Assembly: GCA_002162815.1 (NCBI GenBank)
Contig: MAAT01000020.1
Span: 1 to 61,358, forward strand
Reading direction: 5' to 3'
DNA length: 61,358 bases
Source: Gammaproteobacteria bacterium 53_120_T64
GTDB lineage: Bacteria; Pseudomonadota; Gammaproteobacteria; Pseudomonadales; Porticoccaceae
Part shown: piece by piece, positions 1-9,036 of the stretch
Layout: every line of letters starts with the position of its first letter
How positions within the stretch are numbered: position 1 is the stretch's first letter
Notes under the pieces: generated by a model
The model's input: only the letters and a program-made list of their open reading frames with translations
What the model was told of the DNA's origin: nothing
The model's database searches: none
Made by a program: the position numbers and the translations under genes

Positions 1-9
1 AGCCGCATT

Positions 10-49
10 AAAAAAGCCCCCTTACAGTGCTTGTAAGGGGGCTTTTTTA
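10..49. terminator. Bidirectional intrinsic terminator
   Basis: A perfect stem (GCCCCCTTACA pairing with TGTAAGGGGGC) has an A-run on its left and a T-run on its right, so it can end transcription on both strands. It lies just beyond the 3' end of the leftward aldehyde dehydrogenase gene. Confidence 0.85.
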
Positions 50-83
50 TATCCAAGAAAAATAAGCGCGCTCTTTACGGGGG

Positions 84-1517
84 CTACAGTTTCAAACGAT
101 TAAGTAGCCAATATAGGCGTTCGTGGGCCTTGGTGTAGGGTGGATAGAACAGTTCCGGCTTGCCAACCTTGGGAAAGGTGAAGCGCGGGCGCAGCTTGCT
201 CATTTCCATAAAGCCCTCGTAACCGTGGTAATGGCCCATACCGCTGGCACCAATGCCGCCGAAGGGAATGCTGTGCTGCAGCACATGGAAGATACAGTTA
301 TTGACCGTGACACCGCCCGAAAGGGTGGCGTAAAACAGACGTTCCTGCGTGGCCTTGTCATTACTAAAGAGATACAGGGCCAGGGGTGTATCGCGGGTAT
401 TGATATAGTCGAGCACCTCGTCCAAGGACTCATAGCTCATGACCGTGAAGAGGGGGCCGAATATTTCCTCCTGGGTAATGCGCATTTCTTCATTAACATC
501 CAGCACCAGATGGGGGGGGAATTTACGCCACTCATCGTTAAAATCGGCGCTGGTTAACTGCACCGCCTCGGCACCCTTCGCCACGGCGTCATCGAGGGTG
601 TCTTTAAGCCGGGTGTAGGAGCGTTCGTCGATTATCGAGGTGTAATCATCCTTATTGGTATCGGGATAGCGTTCACGCATGATTTCACTAGCAATACGCA
701 CGAAGTCATCGCGTTTGTGGCGGGGTACGAAGACGTAGTCGGGGGCGACACAGGTTTGCCCAGCATTGACGTATTTGCCGTACATTATGCGGCTCACGGC
801 TTCGTGTAAATCGTAGTCATCGCAAATAATGGTCGGTGATTTACCACCCAGCTCGAGAGTCACCGGACAGAGGTTTTGCGCGGCGGCGGTCATCACATTG
901 ATACCACTTTCGGCGGAGCCGGTGTAGACAATATGGTCGAAGGGCAGGCTGGAAAACTCCGAGCCACTGAGCCCGGGTAAATAGGCCGCGGTGTCATCAC
1001 CAAAGGCGTCGCGAAACAAGCCCTGTAACAGGCGACAGAGGTTTTGCGAATTGGCGGCAAGCTTGACCATGCAACGATTACCGGAGGCGAGGGCATTAAT
1101 GACCGGGCCGATGGATAAATAGAGGGGATAGTTCCAGGGCGTGCCAATCCCAATCACGCCCTTGGGCTGGGGAATCACCTCATTTTTACCGGTGAAAAAC
1201 ATAATCGAGGTGTGGCGGCGCTGCGCTTTCATCCACTTTTTAAGGTTTTTCCGAGTGTCCCTAGAGGCGGTTAAACAGCCAAATATTTCGACCATTTTGG
1301 TTTCGGTGGGATTGCGGTGGCCAAAGTCTGCGGAAATAGCCGCCGTAATCGCGTCGGTGTTTTTTTCAAGCAGGCTTTCAAGTTTGCGTAAATTCTCTAG
1401 GCGCTCTTGCAAGGAGGGGTAGGGGTTCTGGAAGTAGGCATCCTTCTGTGCCTTTAAAATTGTCTCGGCTTCCGTTTGGGGCTTATCTATTGTTCTTGAT
1501 TGTCGACTTTGGCCCAT
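84..1517 (-). CDS. Aldehyde dehydrogenase, coniferyl-aldehyde dehydrogenase-like
   Basis: NAD(P)-dependent oxidation of an aldehyde to a carboxylic acid in the cytoplasm; the substrate cannot be read from the sequence. The catalytic glutamate lies in LELGGKSP (Glu222) and the nucleophilic cysteine in AGQTCVAP (Cys256), and GTPWNYPLYL is the usual cofactor-pocket motif. The C-terminal half carries EEIFGPL and PFGGIGASGMG. The length (477 residues) and the AGQTCVAPDYV context resemble the ALDH3/coniferyl-aldehyde group. A longer frame starts at 1595, but AGAGG sits about 8 bases before the ATG at 1517, so that start was chosen. The gene appears monocistronic, with a terminator at 10-49. The neighbouring oxygenase pseudogene may once have been a functional partner; this is inference. 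Confidence 0.9.
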   Translation of the reverse strand: MGQSRQSRTIDKPQTEAETILKAQKDAYFQNPYPSLQERLENLRKLESLLEKNTDAITAAISADFGHRNPTETKMVEIFGCLTASRDTRKNLKKWMKAQRRHTSIMFFTGKNEVIPQPKGVIGIGTPWNYPLYLSIGPVINALASGNRCMVKLAANSQNLCRLLQGLFRDAFGDDTAAYLPGLSGSEFSSLPFDHIVYTGSAESGINVMTAAAQNLCPVTLELGGKSPTIICDDYDLHEAVSRIMYGKYVNAGQTCVAPDYVFVPRHKRDDFVRIASEIMRERYPDTNKDDYTSIIDERSYTRLKDTLDDAVAKGAEAVQLTSADFNDEWRKFPPHLVLDVNEEMRITQEEIFGPLFTVMSYESLDEVLDYINTRDTPLALYLFSNDKATQERLFYATLSGGVTVNNCIFHVLQHSIPFGGIGASGMGHYHGYEGFMEMSKLRPRFTFPKVGKPELFYPPYTKAHERLYWLLNRLKL

Positions 1518-1611
1518 TGTTTCAACCTCTAAGTGTGAGAAGAAAGTGCCTCGAAGAGGCTGCTCAATAGTAGTTGCCTGGCAAGTTGCATGCAATATCC
1601 CCGTCGTGTGT

Positions 1612-2333
1612 TATTCGTAGCCTAGGCCTGACGGTATTCCAGCTGGCACCCGAATGGTGTGCACCGCTGAAAAATGGCCCGCTCAGCCCCGAGGAAATGC
1701 AGGACATTAAGGCTAACTATAAGCAGGTTTTTAATGAATGTAATGACACCTTTGGTGCCTTTCATCATAAGTTTGACGAGCCTAAGCCCTTGATGTGTCG
1801 GGCGAAGAGCGGGAGGCCTTCTTCGAAAAGAGATATGGCGAGCCGGGTTTCGGTATTTGGCTGGGCAATTGCCACGATATTATGACCACCCCAAAGCCAA
1901 TGAGCTAATCACCGACTTTATTGCCAGAAAGATCCGCGGCCGGGTTAACGACCCCAAAACAGCGGCAAGCCTGATCCCCAAAGACCACGGTTTTGGTTCC
2001 CGCCGTGTCCCTATGGAAGCTAAGTACTTCGAGTGTTACAACAAACCCAATGTGAAATTGGTCAACCTGAAGTACACACCTATCGAAGAGATCCTAGCGG
2101 AAGGGGTTAAGTGCCGTGATGCAATGTATGATCTCGATATTATCATCTACGCTACTGGCTTCGATACGGTGACCAGTTCATTGAAGCGCATCGACATCAC
2201 GGGTAAAGATGGCGCCAAGCTCACTGACAAGTGGGCCAATGGCCCGCGTACTTTACTGGGCATACAGACAGCCGGCTTCCCCAAGCTGTTTACCCTGGCT
2301 GGCCCCCACAACGGGATTAGGCAGTATTGCTAA
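1612..2333 (+). pseudogene. Baeyer-Villiger/flavin monooxygenase remnant, two frameshifts, both ends missing
   Basis: Three successive frames together spell the C-terminal half of a cyclohexanone-monooxygenase-like flavoprotein. The first frame has LTVFQLAPEWCAPLKNGPLS (from about 1615). A one-base loss near 1788 shifts into a frame reading ALDVSGEEREAFFEKRYGEP. A second one-base loss near 1893 shifts into KANELITDFIARKIRGRV, which runs on through IPKDHGFGSRRVP, IIYATGFDTVT and TAGFPKLFTLAGPHNG. The N-terminal FAD and NADPH Rossmann motifs are absent and the 3' end stops early at 2333. It cannot encode a working enzyme unless the indels are sequencing errors, and even then the N-terminus is missing. 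Confidence 0.85.
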
Positions 2334-2370
2334 CACCGGGGCTGAAAAGTTATCGCTAGCCCCGGTGTTA
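2331..2370. terminator. Perfect 13-bp hairpin after the monooxygenase remnant
   Basis: TAACACCGGGGCT at 2331 pairs perfectly with AGCCCCGGTGTTA ending at 2370. The TAA stop of the remnant lies inside the stem. There is no strong T-run after it, so it is a terminator-like structure rather than a certain terminator. Confidence 0.5.
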
Positions 2371-2705
2371 TAGGGTGTATGTACGTCTGCACGGCATTTA
2401 TTACTTGAATTCAGGGTTATTTAAGACCTCAACTACATCAGCCCAAGTCATATCTATGGTCGCCAAGCACAGTTTGACTACCATCCCCTGTTATTTCCCT
2501 CTTTAACCCAAGCCCTCATTTACTCCCCATTAAAAAGAATCAAGCCTACTCCCCATCCGTCTTTGATCGAAGCCAATACAAGGAGTTGTCAAGGCGGGGC
2601 ATTGCACTTGCAGGTAGGAGGATAGGCCTTTACGCTAGCGTATAAGTATCTGATTAATCACTATCGATTACGTTTAATTAACCACCTACCTGCACGGGAA
2701 GCAAA
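2371..2705 (+). other. Gene-free leader region of nhaA with inverted repeats
   Basis: No gene is seen here. A 10-bp inverted repeat (TGCAGGTAGG at 2609-2618, CCTACCTGCA at 2685-2694) flanks a perfect 12-bp palindrome (TACGCTAGCGTA at 2631-2642), all within 100 bases of the nhaA start. It could be an operator pair or a structured mRNA leader. nhaA leaders in other bacteria can carry Li+-sensing nhaA-I/II riboswitches, but I cannot match this one to their consensus. Confidence 0.45.
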
Positions 2706-4106
2706 ATGGCCGACTCACAACAAGCGACGAAGGGCAGTAGTAAAAATAGCAGCGCCAAAAAAGGCATTTTTAACTCACCCTGGGAAAAGGCTTTTGATAA
2801 AGTTTTAACGCCCTTTGAAGAGTTTATACACCGCCAAACCACCAGTAGTCTGTTGCTAATGGGTACAGCCCTGGTCGCACTCATTCTGGCCAACGGCCCC
2901 TTTGCAACGACTTATGCGCACTTTATACACTCGGCTGTCAGCCTCAATGTTGGTACCTGGTCCGTCGACATGAGCTTGCATCATTGGATAAACGACGGAT
3001 TAATGGCCATGTTTTTTTTCGTGGTAGGCCTAGAATTAAAGCGTGAAATACTGGTGGGGGAGTTGGCCGACCTACACAATGCCGTGTTACCGATTGGCGC
3101 AGCCATTGGTGGCATGGTCGTGCCGGCACTGATTTATTTTATGGTAAACCCCGAGGGTGATGCCGCACGAGGCTGGGGCATACCCATGGCCACCGATATT
3201 GCCTTTGCCATTGGCGCCCTGGCATTGCTCGGCAGGCGTGTACCCAAAGCCCTGATTACCTTTTTGGTTGCCCTAGCGATAGTCGATGACCTCGGTGCCG
3301 TGGTGGTGATTGCGGTGTTTTACACTGAAACGATTGCCCTCGGGCCACTCACAGTAGCTGCAGGTCTATTCGCTGTATTGGTCACCCTCAATCTTGCCGG
3401 CATCCGTAAAACCCTACCGTATTTTCTGGTGTCGGTGTTATTTTGGTATGCCGTATTACTATCGGGTGTGCATGCAACCCTGGCTGGGGTACTGGGGGCC
3501 CTGTGTATTCCGGCGATGCCTAAATATCAGCCCGAGCGATTCAGTAGCCAGGTTAAAGCACTAATGCATCGTTTTGATGAGATTCAGCAATCCGATAAAA
3601 GTATTATGACCAACGATCAACTGCGTGCCGTCGTTCGCAGCCTTGAGATCGGAATAAATAGAGTACAGGCGCCATTACAGCGCCTTGAGCAAGCCTGGCA
3701 TATGCCAGTGGCCTACATCGTTATTCCCATCTTTGCCTTAGCCAATGCCGGCATTCCTCTTGAGCTTGCCTCTATGGGTTCAACACTGGCTCATCCTACA
3801 TTTGTTGGCGTAGCGCTGGGCTTAATACTCGGTAAGTTTATCGGTATTACCGGCGTTAGCTGGTTATTGCTCAAGCTCAATGTTGCGGTGCTACCGAAAG
3901 ACACGCGTTTTACTCAGATCGCCGGCGTTTCACTGCTAGCCGGGATCGGCTTCACCATGTCAATATTTGTCGCTCAACTCGGTTTTAGCGAGCGCCCCGA
4001 TTTATTACTCATTACCAAAACCGGCATTCTTCTCGCATCCTTTATCGCGGGCATTGCCGGTGTGCTCTGGCTTTACCTGGTCAGTACAGTAAGTGATGAA
4101 TCATGA
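2706..4106 (+). CDS. nhaA: Na+/H+ antiporter NhaA
   Basis: Electrogenic inner-membrane antiporter that exports Na+ (or Li+) in exchange for protons, for pH and sodium homeostasis. The family's helix-breaking ATDIAFA motif lies at about residue 164, and the ion-binding aspartate pair is seen in AIVDDLGAVVVIA (Asp194-Asp195). Multiple hydrophobic helices follow, ending in GIGFTMSIFVAQLGF. At 466 residues it is longer than the E. coli protein (388). The extra length is a polar N-terminal tail of about 35 residues and an expanded central loop (roughly residues 275-325) before AYIVIPIFALANAG. The start is the ATG at 2706, with GGGAAG just upstream. The leader carries inverted repeats. Confidence 0.95.
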   Translation: MADSQQATKGSSKNSSAKKGIFNSPWEKAFDKVLTPFEEFIHRQTTSSLLLMGTALVALILANGPFATTYAHFIHSAVSLNVGTWSVDMSLHHWINDGLMAMFFFVVGLELKREILVGELADLHNAVLPIGAAIGGMVVPALIYFMVNPEGDAARGWGIPMATDIAFAIGALALLGRRVPKALITFLVALAIVDDLGAVVVIAVFYTETIALGPLTVAAGLFAVLVTLNLAGIRKTLPYFLVSVLFWYAVLLSGVHATLAGVLGALCIPAMPKYQPERFSSQVKALMHRFDEIQQSDKSIMTNDQLRAVVRSLEIGINRVQAPLQRLEQAWHMPVAYIVIPIFALANAGIPLELASMGSTLAHPTFVGVALGLILGKFIGITGVSWLLLKLNVAVLPKDTRFTQIAGVSLLAGIGFTMSIFVAQLGFSERPDLLLITKTGILLASFIAGIAGVLWLYLVSTVSDES

Positions 4107-4731
4107 CACCCCGTAATAATCACTGATAGCTTATATATTCCATCGATTAAGCAACAGCCTCTATCTACTGACCGTGGTTAAATTAGTCCGACGAGGCTTA
4201 GGGGCACCTAATATAAAATTGCGTATAATGTATATTATGTTAAATCGCATTTTGATTACTGAAACATAAACACCGATTGATGCTGGAAGCTCACTATAAA
4301 CCGCTCGATTCAGACTTGTATTTCAGGGACTGGATCACAGCGACTCCACCCCGCCTACTTTAGAATCCCGCGCCTGCCGAGAAGCTCGAGTGTATTCCCA
4401 GGGCAGATCAAATGAACAGGCCATTGATTAGCGCTAGACCTCAGGTGAACTCCAACGAGAAGCCTGCTCATCATCGCTGTAGCAGTAGAAAATTGACCTC
4501 GCCATCAGAACGCTAAAATCAAAATGACCCCGAGCGCTTGTTTGAGCATCGGCGTCAAGTGATATGGATCTTCGGGTCAACCTAAGGCCGTAGCCAAGCT
4601 GACATGTAATACCAAAGACTTTTAGGCATTTGCCGATCCATATACATCAACCGGCACAGATTGCAGGCCTTACCCTTGTGTGGCCCCTTCATTCTTATTC
4701 TTTAGACACTTAAATAGAAGGTTTCAACAAC
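4107..4731. other. Gene-free interval of 625 bases
   Basis: No convincing coding frame, tRNA or terminator is seen. An AT-rich patch near 4211-4245 contains TATAAT and the small inverted repeat ATAAT-GTAT-ATTAT and could be a promoter, but no gene starts close after it. The remaining sequence looks like non-coding or decayed DNA. Confidence 0.4.
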
Positions 4732-5124
4732 ATGCAAAAGATGACACTCGCCCTATTGATGGTGATATCTCTATCCACAGTGGCGACTTCTACCATGGTT
4801 GCAGCCGAAATAAAGCCCCTCAGCTTCGCCGCTTATACCATTGACTTGATTGAAGATCAGGTCTTTGGAACTCCCGTTACAGACACGCCACGAACACGTA
4901 CCGAATTGAAAGATTCCCTGCATAAGAAATGCCTCACCGGTGAGTTGCAAAAAAAACCCTCGGTTGAAAAGGCCTCAATTACCTGCCGGGATTTTATAAC
5001 GGTTATGAGCGAACCAAGACATATATCCATGATAGATTTTTTATGGCTGCAAATGACCATGAAAACGATAACCAGCAAGGCAGCAAGAGCAATGACAGAA
5101 AAACAGCAAATCAAGGGCTCATAG
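4732..5124 (+). CDS. Small secreted protein of unknown function
   Basis: Not recognised. The 130-residue product begins with a clear signal peptide (MQKMTLALLMVISLS, ending around ATSTMVAAE), so export to the periplasm is likely. The mature part is mostly helical, with two cysteines in KKCLTG and ITCRDF that could form a disulfide; its size and disulfide are reminiscent of HdeA-like periplasmic chaperones, but no motif confirms that. AGAAGG lies upstream of the ATG. An overlapping antisense frame (4857-5234) is judged a shadow because this strand has the better start and signal peptide. Confidence 0.55.
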   Translation: MQKMTLALLMVISLSTVATSTMVAAEIKPLSFAAYTIDLIEDQVFGTPVTDTPRTRTELKDSLHKKCLTGELQKKPSVEKASITCRDFITVMSEPRHISMIDFLWLQMTMKTITSKAARAMTEKQQIKGS

Positions 5125-5301
5125 CCTTTATAAAGAGCAAGCCTTAGTGAATTTGTGTCAAGTACCACTAGTAATGTAAACACCAGCATTGTTAAAAAAC
5201 CAGTCACTAAAATCACCATCAAAGACCCCCGCATTTGAAGCTAGTAGAGACTTGCCTTAGGCTGAAAAAACAACAATATAATAATAAATGAGGATAAGCG
5301 T

Positions 5302-6207
5302 ATGTCGAGCACCTTCGAAATGAACGGTAGCGTGGTCTACCAGGGTCGCCCAAGACACGGTTCAAAAAGCGGCGATAACTGGTGCTACTCCATTATTTTC
5401 CTGATTAACACCAGTGTTCCGGTCTGCGACCTGACCATCTCGACCCAGGACAAGGGTGGCGCCCTCATTCCCGGGGCAATAGCCCTGGATCCCGATATCA
5501 ATCCCGAGTCGCCGGACGCTGACGATAGGGATGACGGTGTCAAAGATGGCATTCGAATCCGACGCGGCAGCCACTCAACGGGGGGAGAAGGAAAGCCCCG
5601 TGCGGGCACCTTTACCCCTGCGACCACACAGCCGAATGCCCGCAGCGACGGTAAAACCGAGAATCGCGACTGGTCCTCCAGCGATAGCGCACAAGGTCCG
5701 CTGCAAACCGGCGGCTGGCGGCGCACCAAACTCGACGGCGAGCTGCCCGACCCCACCGAGAGTAGCGATGAAATACATCTCGACTTCGAACCCTGCCTAC
5801 AACCGGGTGAGGCGATTGAACTCACCCTGTGCTTCGATGAGCAGTTGGACGAAAATGATTTCATTCACTTCACACCCAGCAATGGCGCAGGTTCGGCAAT
5901 AGGCGGTGGAGATACCACCACCTCGGAAACACTGAGCATTGCCGACATTATCAAGATCTTAGGCAGCTTGGCCGGTGCCGGGGCGTCGAAGTTACTCGGC
6001 AGCAGTAAGAAAATTCCGAATAAGGAACAACGACAAGCCTATGCCGTACAAATCGTAAAGGACCGTAAACTGCTGAAATTGGTACAGGCTATGTCCCCCC
6101 AGGAAAATAGCGCCGCACTGAGTGAAATCGTCAATGAACACGGCGTCGCCGCTGTATTAAAGGCGATAGGCAGTGATCAAGTCGCTGGGCACCAAGACCC
6201 TCGTTAA
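5302..6207 (+). CDS. Unrecognised 301-residue protein, 3' end possibly frameshifted
   Basis: Not recognised. There is no signal peptide. Residues 1-60 and 155-190 look beta-rich (VVYQGRP, NWCYSIIFLINTS, IHLDFEPCLQPGEAIELTLC). The middle is acidic and low in complexity (DINPESPDADDRDDGVKDG), and the C-terminal third is helical (LSIADIIKILGSLAGAGASK, then a predicted helix bundle). GAGG precedes the ATG by about 10 bases. The annotated frame ends in an abrupt VAGHQDPR, while the adjacent frame continues as SLGTKTLVKHIKKSGLGDEI to a stop at 6257-6259, which looks like the original C-terminus after a one-base shift near 6180. Confidence 0.6.
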   Translation: MSSTFEMNGSVVYQGRPRHGSKSGDNWCYSIIFLINTSVPVCDLTISTQDKGGALIPGAIALDPDINPESPDADDRDDGVKDGIRIRRGSHSTGGEGKPRAGTFTPATTQPNARSDGKTENRDWSSSDSAQGPLQTGGWRRTKLDGELPDPTESSDEIHLDFEPCLQPGEAIELTLCFDEQLDENDFIHFTPSNGAGSAIGGGDTTTSETLSIADIIKILGSLAGAGASKLLGSSKKIPNKEQRQAYAVQIVKDRKLLKLVQAMSPQENSAALSEIVNEHGVAAVLKAIGSDQVAGHQDPR

Positions 6208-6870
6208 ACACATTAAAAAATCGGGCCTTGGCGATGAGATAAAAGCAGGACTTGAGTAAGGCTAAATAGACGTAATCACCGGCCCTTGCACTCAGCCTCG
6301 GTGCGTCAAGCATTGGGGGAGGGATAAAACAACGGCGCTGATGGCAGAATAGCCTTTTTCTCGAATTAGCCGTCATTGTCGTAGTGGAAGACATTGTCAA
6401 GTAAGCTTGGCCCGTCTATCGGCACTCTATCGGTACTGCCCCGCTTTCTCTTTGCTTGATCGGAGTTGCTAGGTTGGAGATTCTCTGAACCAGCCGATTT
6501 TTTAACCCTTAGCTCAAGCCTTCCCCGCTGTAATACCTTGGAACAAATGGCCTCAATACAGGTCTCAGTTCAGCTCTCAGTTCAGTAACAAGTTACCCTA
6601 TATCGATAACACAGGTGCCGGGTAATAGCTAAGAACACGCTGGCTAGCAGGTCGTCACAAGCCATCACCCCTTCCCCCCGCTAGCTGCGGTTGGCCTCGT
6701 GTCAGCGATGATTAAATCCAGCCTTTTATCGTTCGAGGAAATCACGCTAGACCCTCTAAAATCAATGGCTTACAAAAGACTTTTTTTTGGCCTTATACTC
6801 GGCGATACAATAATTACGATGATTCTTAGTGCTACACTCTTAGCTTAACCACGGAAAGACTGCCTACCCT
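6208..6870. other. Gene-free interval before prc
   Basis: Apart from the frameshifted tail of the preceding gene (to 6259), no gene is seen in about 600 bases. A short direct repeat, CTCAGTTCAG, occurs twice near 6560-6585. TTGGCC followed after 16 bases by AATAAT (about 6787-6814) is a weak promoter candidate for prc. Confidence 0.35.
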
Positions 6871-8952
6871 ATGAAGTTACTGTCATTCGCTTTTATTCTG
6901 GTTCTGTTCACCACTACAGTCACAACCTCGGCCTACGGCAAAACTGAACCGCTGGTGTATAGCAAAGAGCACTCGCGAACGGCGATTGAAATCATTGAGA
7001 CCCTAAGTAAGAAACACTACAAAAAACAAACCGTTGACGATGATTTCTCAAGCCGTTTGCTGGACAGTTATTTCGATGCCCTAGACCCCGCTAAAGTCTA
7101 TCTATTACAAGCCGACGTGGTGCAATTTGAAGCCACTCGCTATGTCTTTGATGAAGCCTTACTCGCGGGTGATTTGTCGGAGGCCTTTGCCATTTACAAC
7201 CTCTTCCGCGAACGTATAGCGAGTCGTTTAGACAATAATATCGCGCTGCTGGAAAGTGATGTTGCTTTCGATTTCAACCTAGAGGAAAGTATTAACCTCG
7301 ATAGAGACACCCGCAATTGGCTGACATCGACGGCAGAGGCCGACGACTATTGGCGCAAAAGAATGAAAGACAGTCTGCTGCGTCTGGTGCTTTCGGGTAA
7401 AGATAGCGCTAGCGCTCGTGAACTCTTACACAAACGCTACGCCAACCAAATCAAACAACTGGCCCAGCAAGATGCCGACGATGCCGTACAGGGCTTTATC
7501 AATGTTCTGGCCGGTCTCTACGACCCTCACACCAGCTACCTAGCTCCCCGCACCCTCGAAAACTTCAATATCTCCATGTCTCTTTCGCTGGAAGGTATTG
7601 GTGCCGTCCTGCAGCTAGAGGATGAGTTCACCAAAATTGTACGTATTGTTCCCGGTGGCCCCGCCGACAAACAGGGCGTGCTGGCGGCGGAAGACAAAAT
7701 CATCGGGGTGGCTCAGGACGACGCGACCATGGTTGATGTTATCGGCTGGCGCCTGGACGATGTCGTCGATCTAATACGCGGTAAAAAAGACAGCCGGGTA
7801 CGTCTGGAAATTATTCCCGGCACCGCAGAGGGTGGTGATAAAACCACGACCGTGGCTATCATTCGCGACAAGGTAAAGCTGGAAGAACAAGCTGCCAAAA
7901 GCGAAATCATCGACCTTGGTCAAGGCGATACAAGCTTTCAGGTGGGTGTAATTACCGTGCCGGCGTTTTACATGGACTTCGAAGCCTATCGCAAGCGTGA
8001 CCCCGATTTTAAAAGTACCTCTCGCGATGTTATGACCTTGATCATCGACTTAAAAAAGCAGGGTATTGACGGCATTGTTCTCGACCTACGCAATAACGGC
8101 GGCGGCTCGCTCTACGAGGCAACAGCGCTGACCGACCTGTTTATTCACCCCGGCCCGGTAGTGCAAATTCGCCATGCCGATCAACGTGTTTCGCGGGAGC
8201 AGCGAGCTCGTCAGCGGCCCTTTTACGATGGCCCCCTGATGGTCTTGATTAACCGACTCAGCGCCTCGGCATCGGAGATTTTTGCCGGCGCCATTCAAGA
8301 CTATGGCCGCGGCCTGGTCGTGGGTACCACCAGTTTTGGCAAGGGTTCCGTACAGGTTCTCGCACCCCTTAAAGAGGGGCGGTTGAAATTAACGGAGTCA
8401 AAATTTTACCGGGTGTCAGGTCAGAGCACGCAACACCGAGGCGTTATTCCCGACATTAGTTTCCCCTCCTATTTTGACCTCGCTGAGGTGGGTGAGAGCA
8501 GCCAAGATAACGCCCTACCCTGGGACAGTATTCGCAAGGTTAGGCACCGCATGTACGAAGACTTCGACCCCATGCTTGCGCTGTTAAAACGTCAGCATCA
8601 ACATCGAGTCGCCAGCGACCCCGATTGGCACTTTATGCTCGACGAAATCGGCCTGATCAACGATCAGCGATCCTTGAAGCAATTTACACTGAATAAATCC
8701 AACCGTGAGCAGTTGAAAGAACAGCGCGAAGAGAAGTGGCTGGCTATCGAAAACACCCGTCGTGAGAGTCAAGATAAACCCACTTTTTCATCGACAGAAG
8801 CGGTAGAGGCCTTTCGCAAGCAGCAGAAGGAGGATGAAAAGACGCCCGACCCCACCTTGCGGGAAACGGCGCATTTATTATTTGATTACACCCGGGCTTC
8901 CAGTGCCTCCCTTGAAACACGCCTAGTCAAAAAGGCAGGCCCTGTCCAATAA
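6871..8952 (+). CDS. prc: Carboxy-terminal processing protease Prc (Tsp), S41 family
   Basis: Periplasmic protease that degrades or trims proteins from their C-termini and helps control peptidoglycan hydrolases. A signal peptide (MKLLSFAFILVLFTTTVTTS) is followed by the long N-terminal Tsp domain, a PDZ domain around residues 235-320 (SLEGIGAVLQ, IVRIVPGGPADKQGVL) and the S41 catalytic domain. The nucleophile motif SASASE is at residues 464-469 and the general-base lysine is in FGKGSVQ (Lys491). The charged C-terminal tail (from about residue 600) is the usual Prc extension. At 693 residues it matches the E. coli length. It is apparently monocistronic. Confidence 0.93.
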   Translation: MKLLSFAFILVLFTTTVTTSAYGKTEPLVYSKEHSRTAIEIIETLSKKHYKKQTVDDDFSSRLLDSYFDALDPAKVYLLQADVVQFEATRYVFDEALLAGDLSEAFAIYNLFRERIASRLDNNIALLESDVAFDFNLEESINLDRDTRNWLTSTAEADDYWRKRMKDSLLRLVLSGKDSASARELLHKRYANQIKQLAQQDADDAVQGFINVLAGLYDPHTSYLAPRTLENFNISMSLSLEGIGAVLQLEDEFTKIVRIVPGGPADKQGVLAAEDKIIGVAQDDATMVDVIGWRLDDVVDLIRGKKDSRVRLEIIPGTAEGGDKTTTVAIIRDKVKLEEQAAKSEIIDLGQGDTSFQVGVITVPAFYMDFEAYRKRDPDFKSTSRDVMTLIIDLKKQGIDGIVLDLRNNGGGSLYEATALTDLFIHPGPVVQIRHADQRVSREQRARQRPFYDGPLMVLINRLSASASEIFAGAIQDYGRGLVVGTTSFGKGSVQVLAPLKEGRLKLTESKFYRVSGQSTQHRGVIPDISFPSYFDLAEVGESSQDNALPWDSIRKVRHRMYEDFDPMLALLKRQHQHRVASDPDWHFMLDEIGLINDQRSLKQFTLNKSNREQLKEQREEKWLAIENTRRESQDKPTFSSTEAVEAFRKQQKEDEKTPDPTLRETAHLLFDYTRASSASLETRLVKKAGPVQ

Positions 8953-8974
8953 TTGCCCCGGGCTGTCAACCGAT

Positions 8975-9012
8975 TGTGGCGTGGGGCGTTATAGTTGAAA
9001 CACCCCGCCACA
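8975..9012. other. Imperfect hairpin between prc and the next gene
   Basis: TGTGGCGTGGGG pairs with CCCCGCCACA with one bulged base. There is no T-run, so it may attenuate or protect the transcript end rather than terminate it. Confidence 0.3.
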
Positions 9013-9036
9013 TTGGCTGTACGGGAGCGCCCTACC

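Noticed and set aside
2600..2705. Confident call of an nhaA riboswitch
   Set aside because: The inverted repeats are real, but I cannot match the consensus of the known Li+/Na+ riboswitch classes by eye.
4857..5234. Antisense frame of 125 residues with a hydrophobic N-terminus
   Set aside because: It overlaps the plus-strand gene that has a signal peptide and ribosome site; its C-terminal half is low-quality sequence typical of a shadow.
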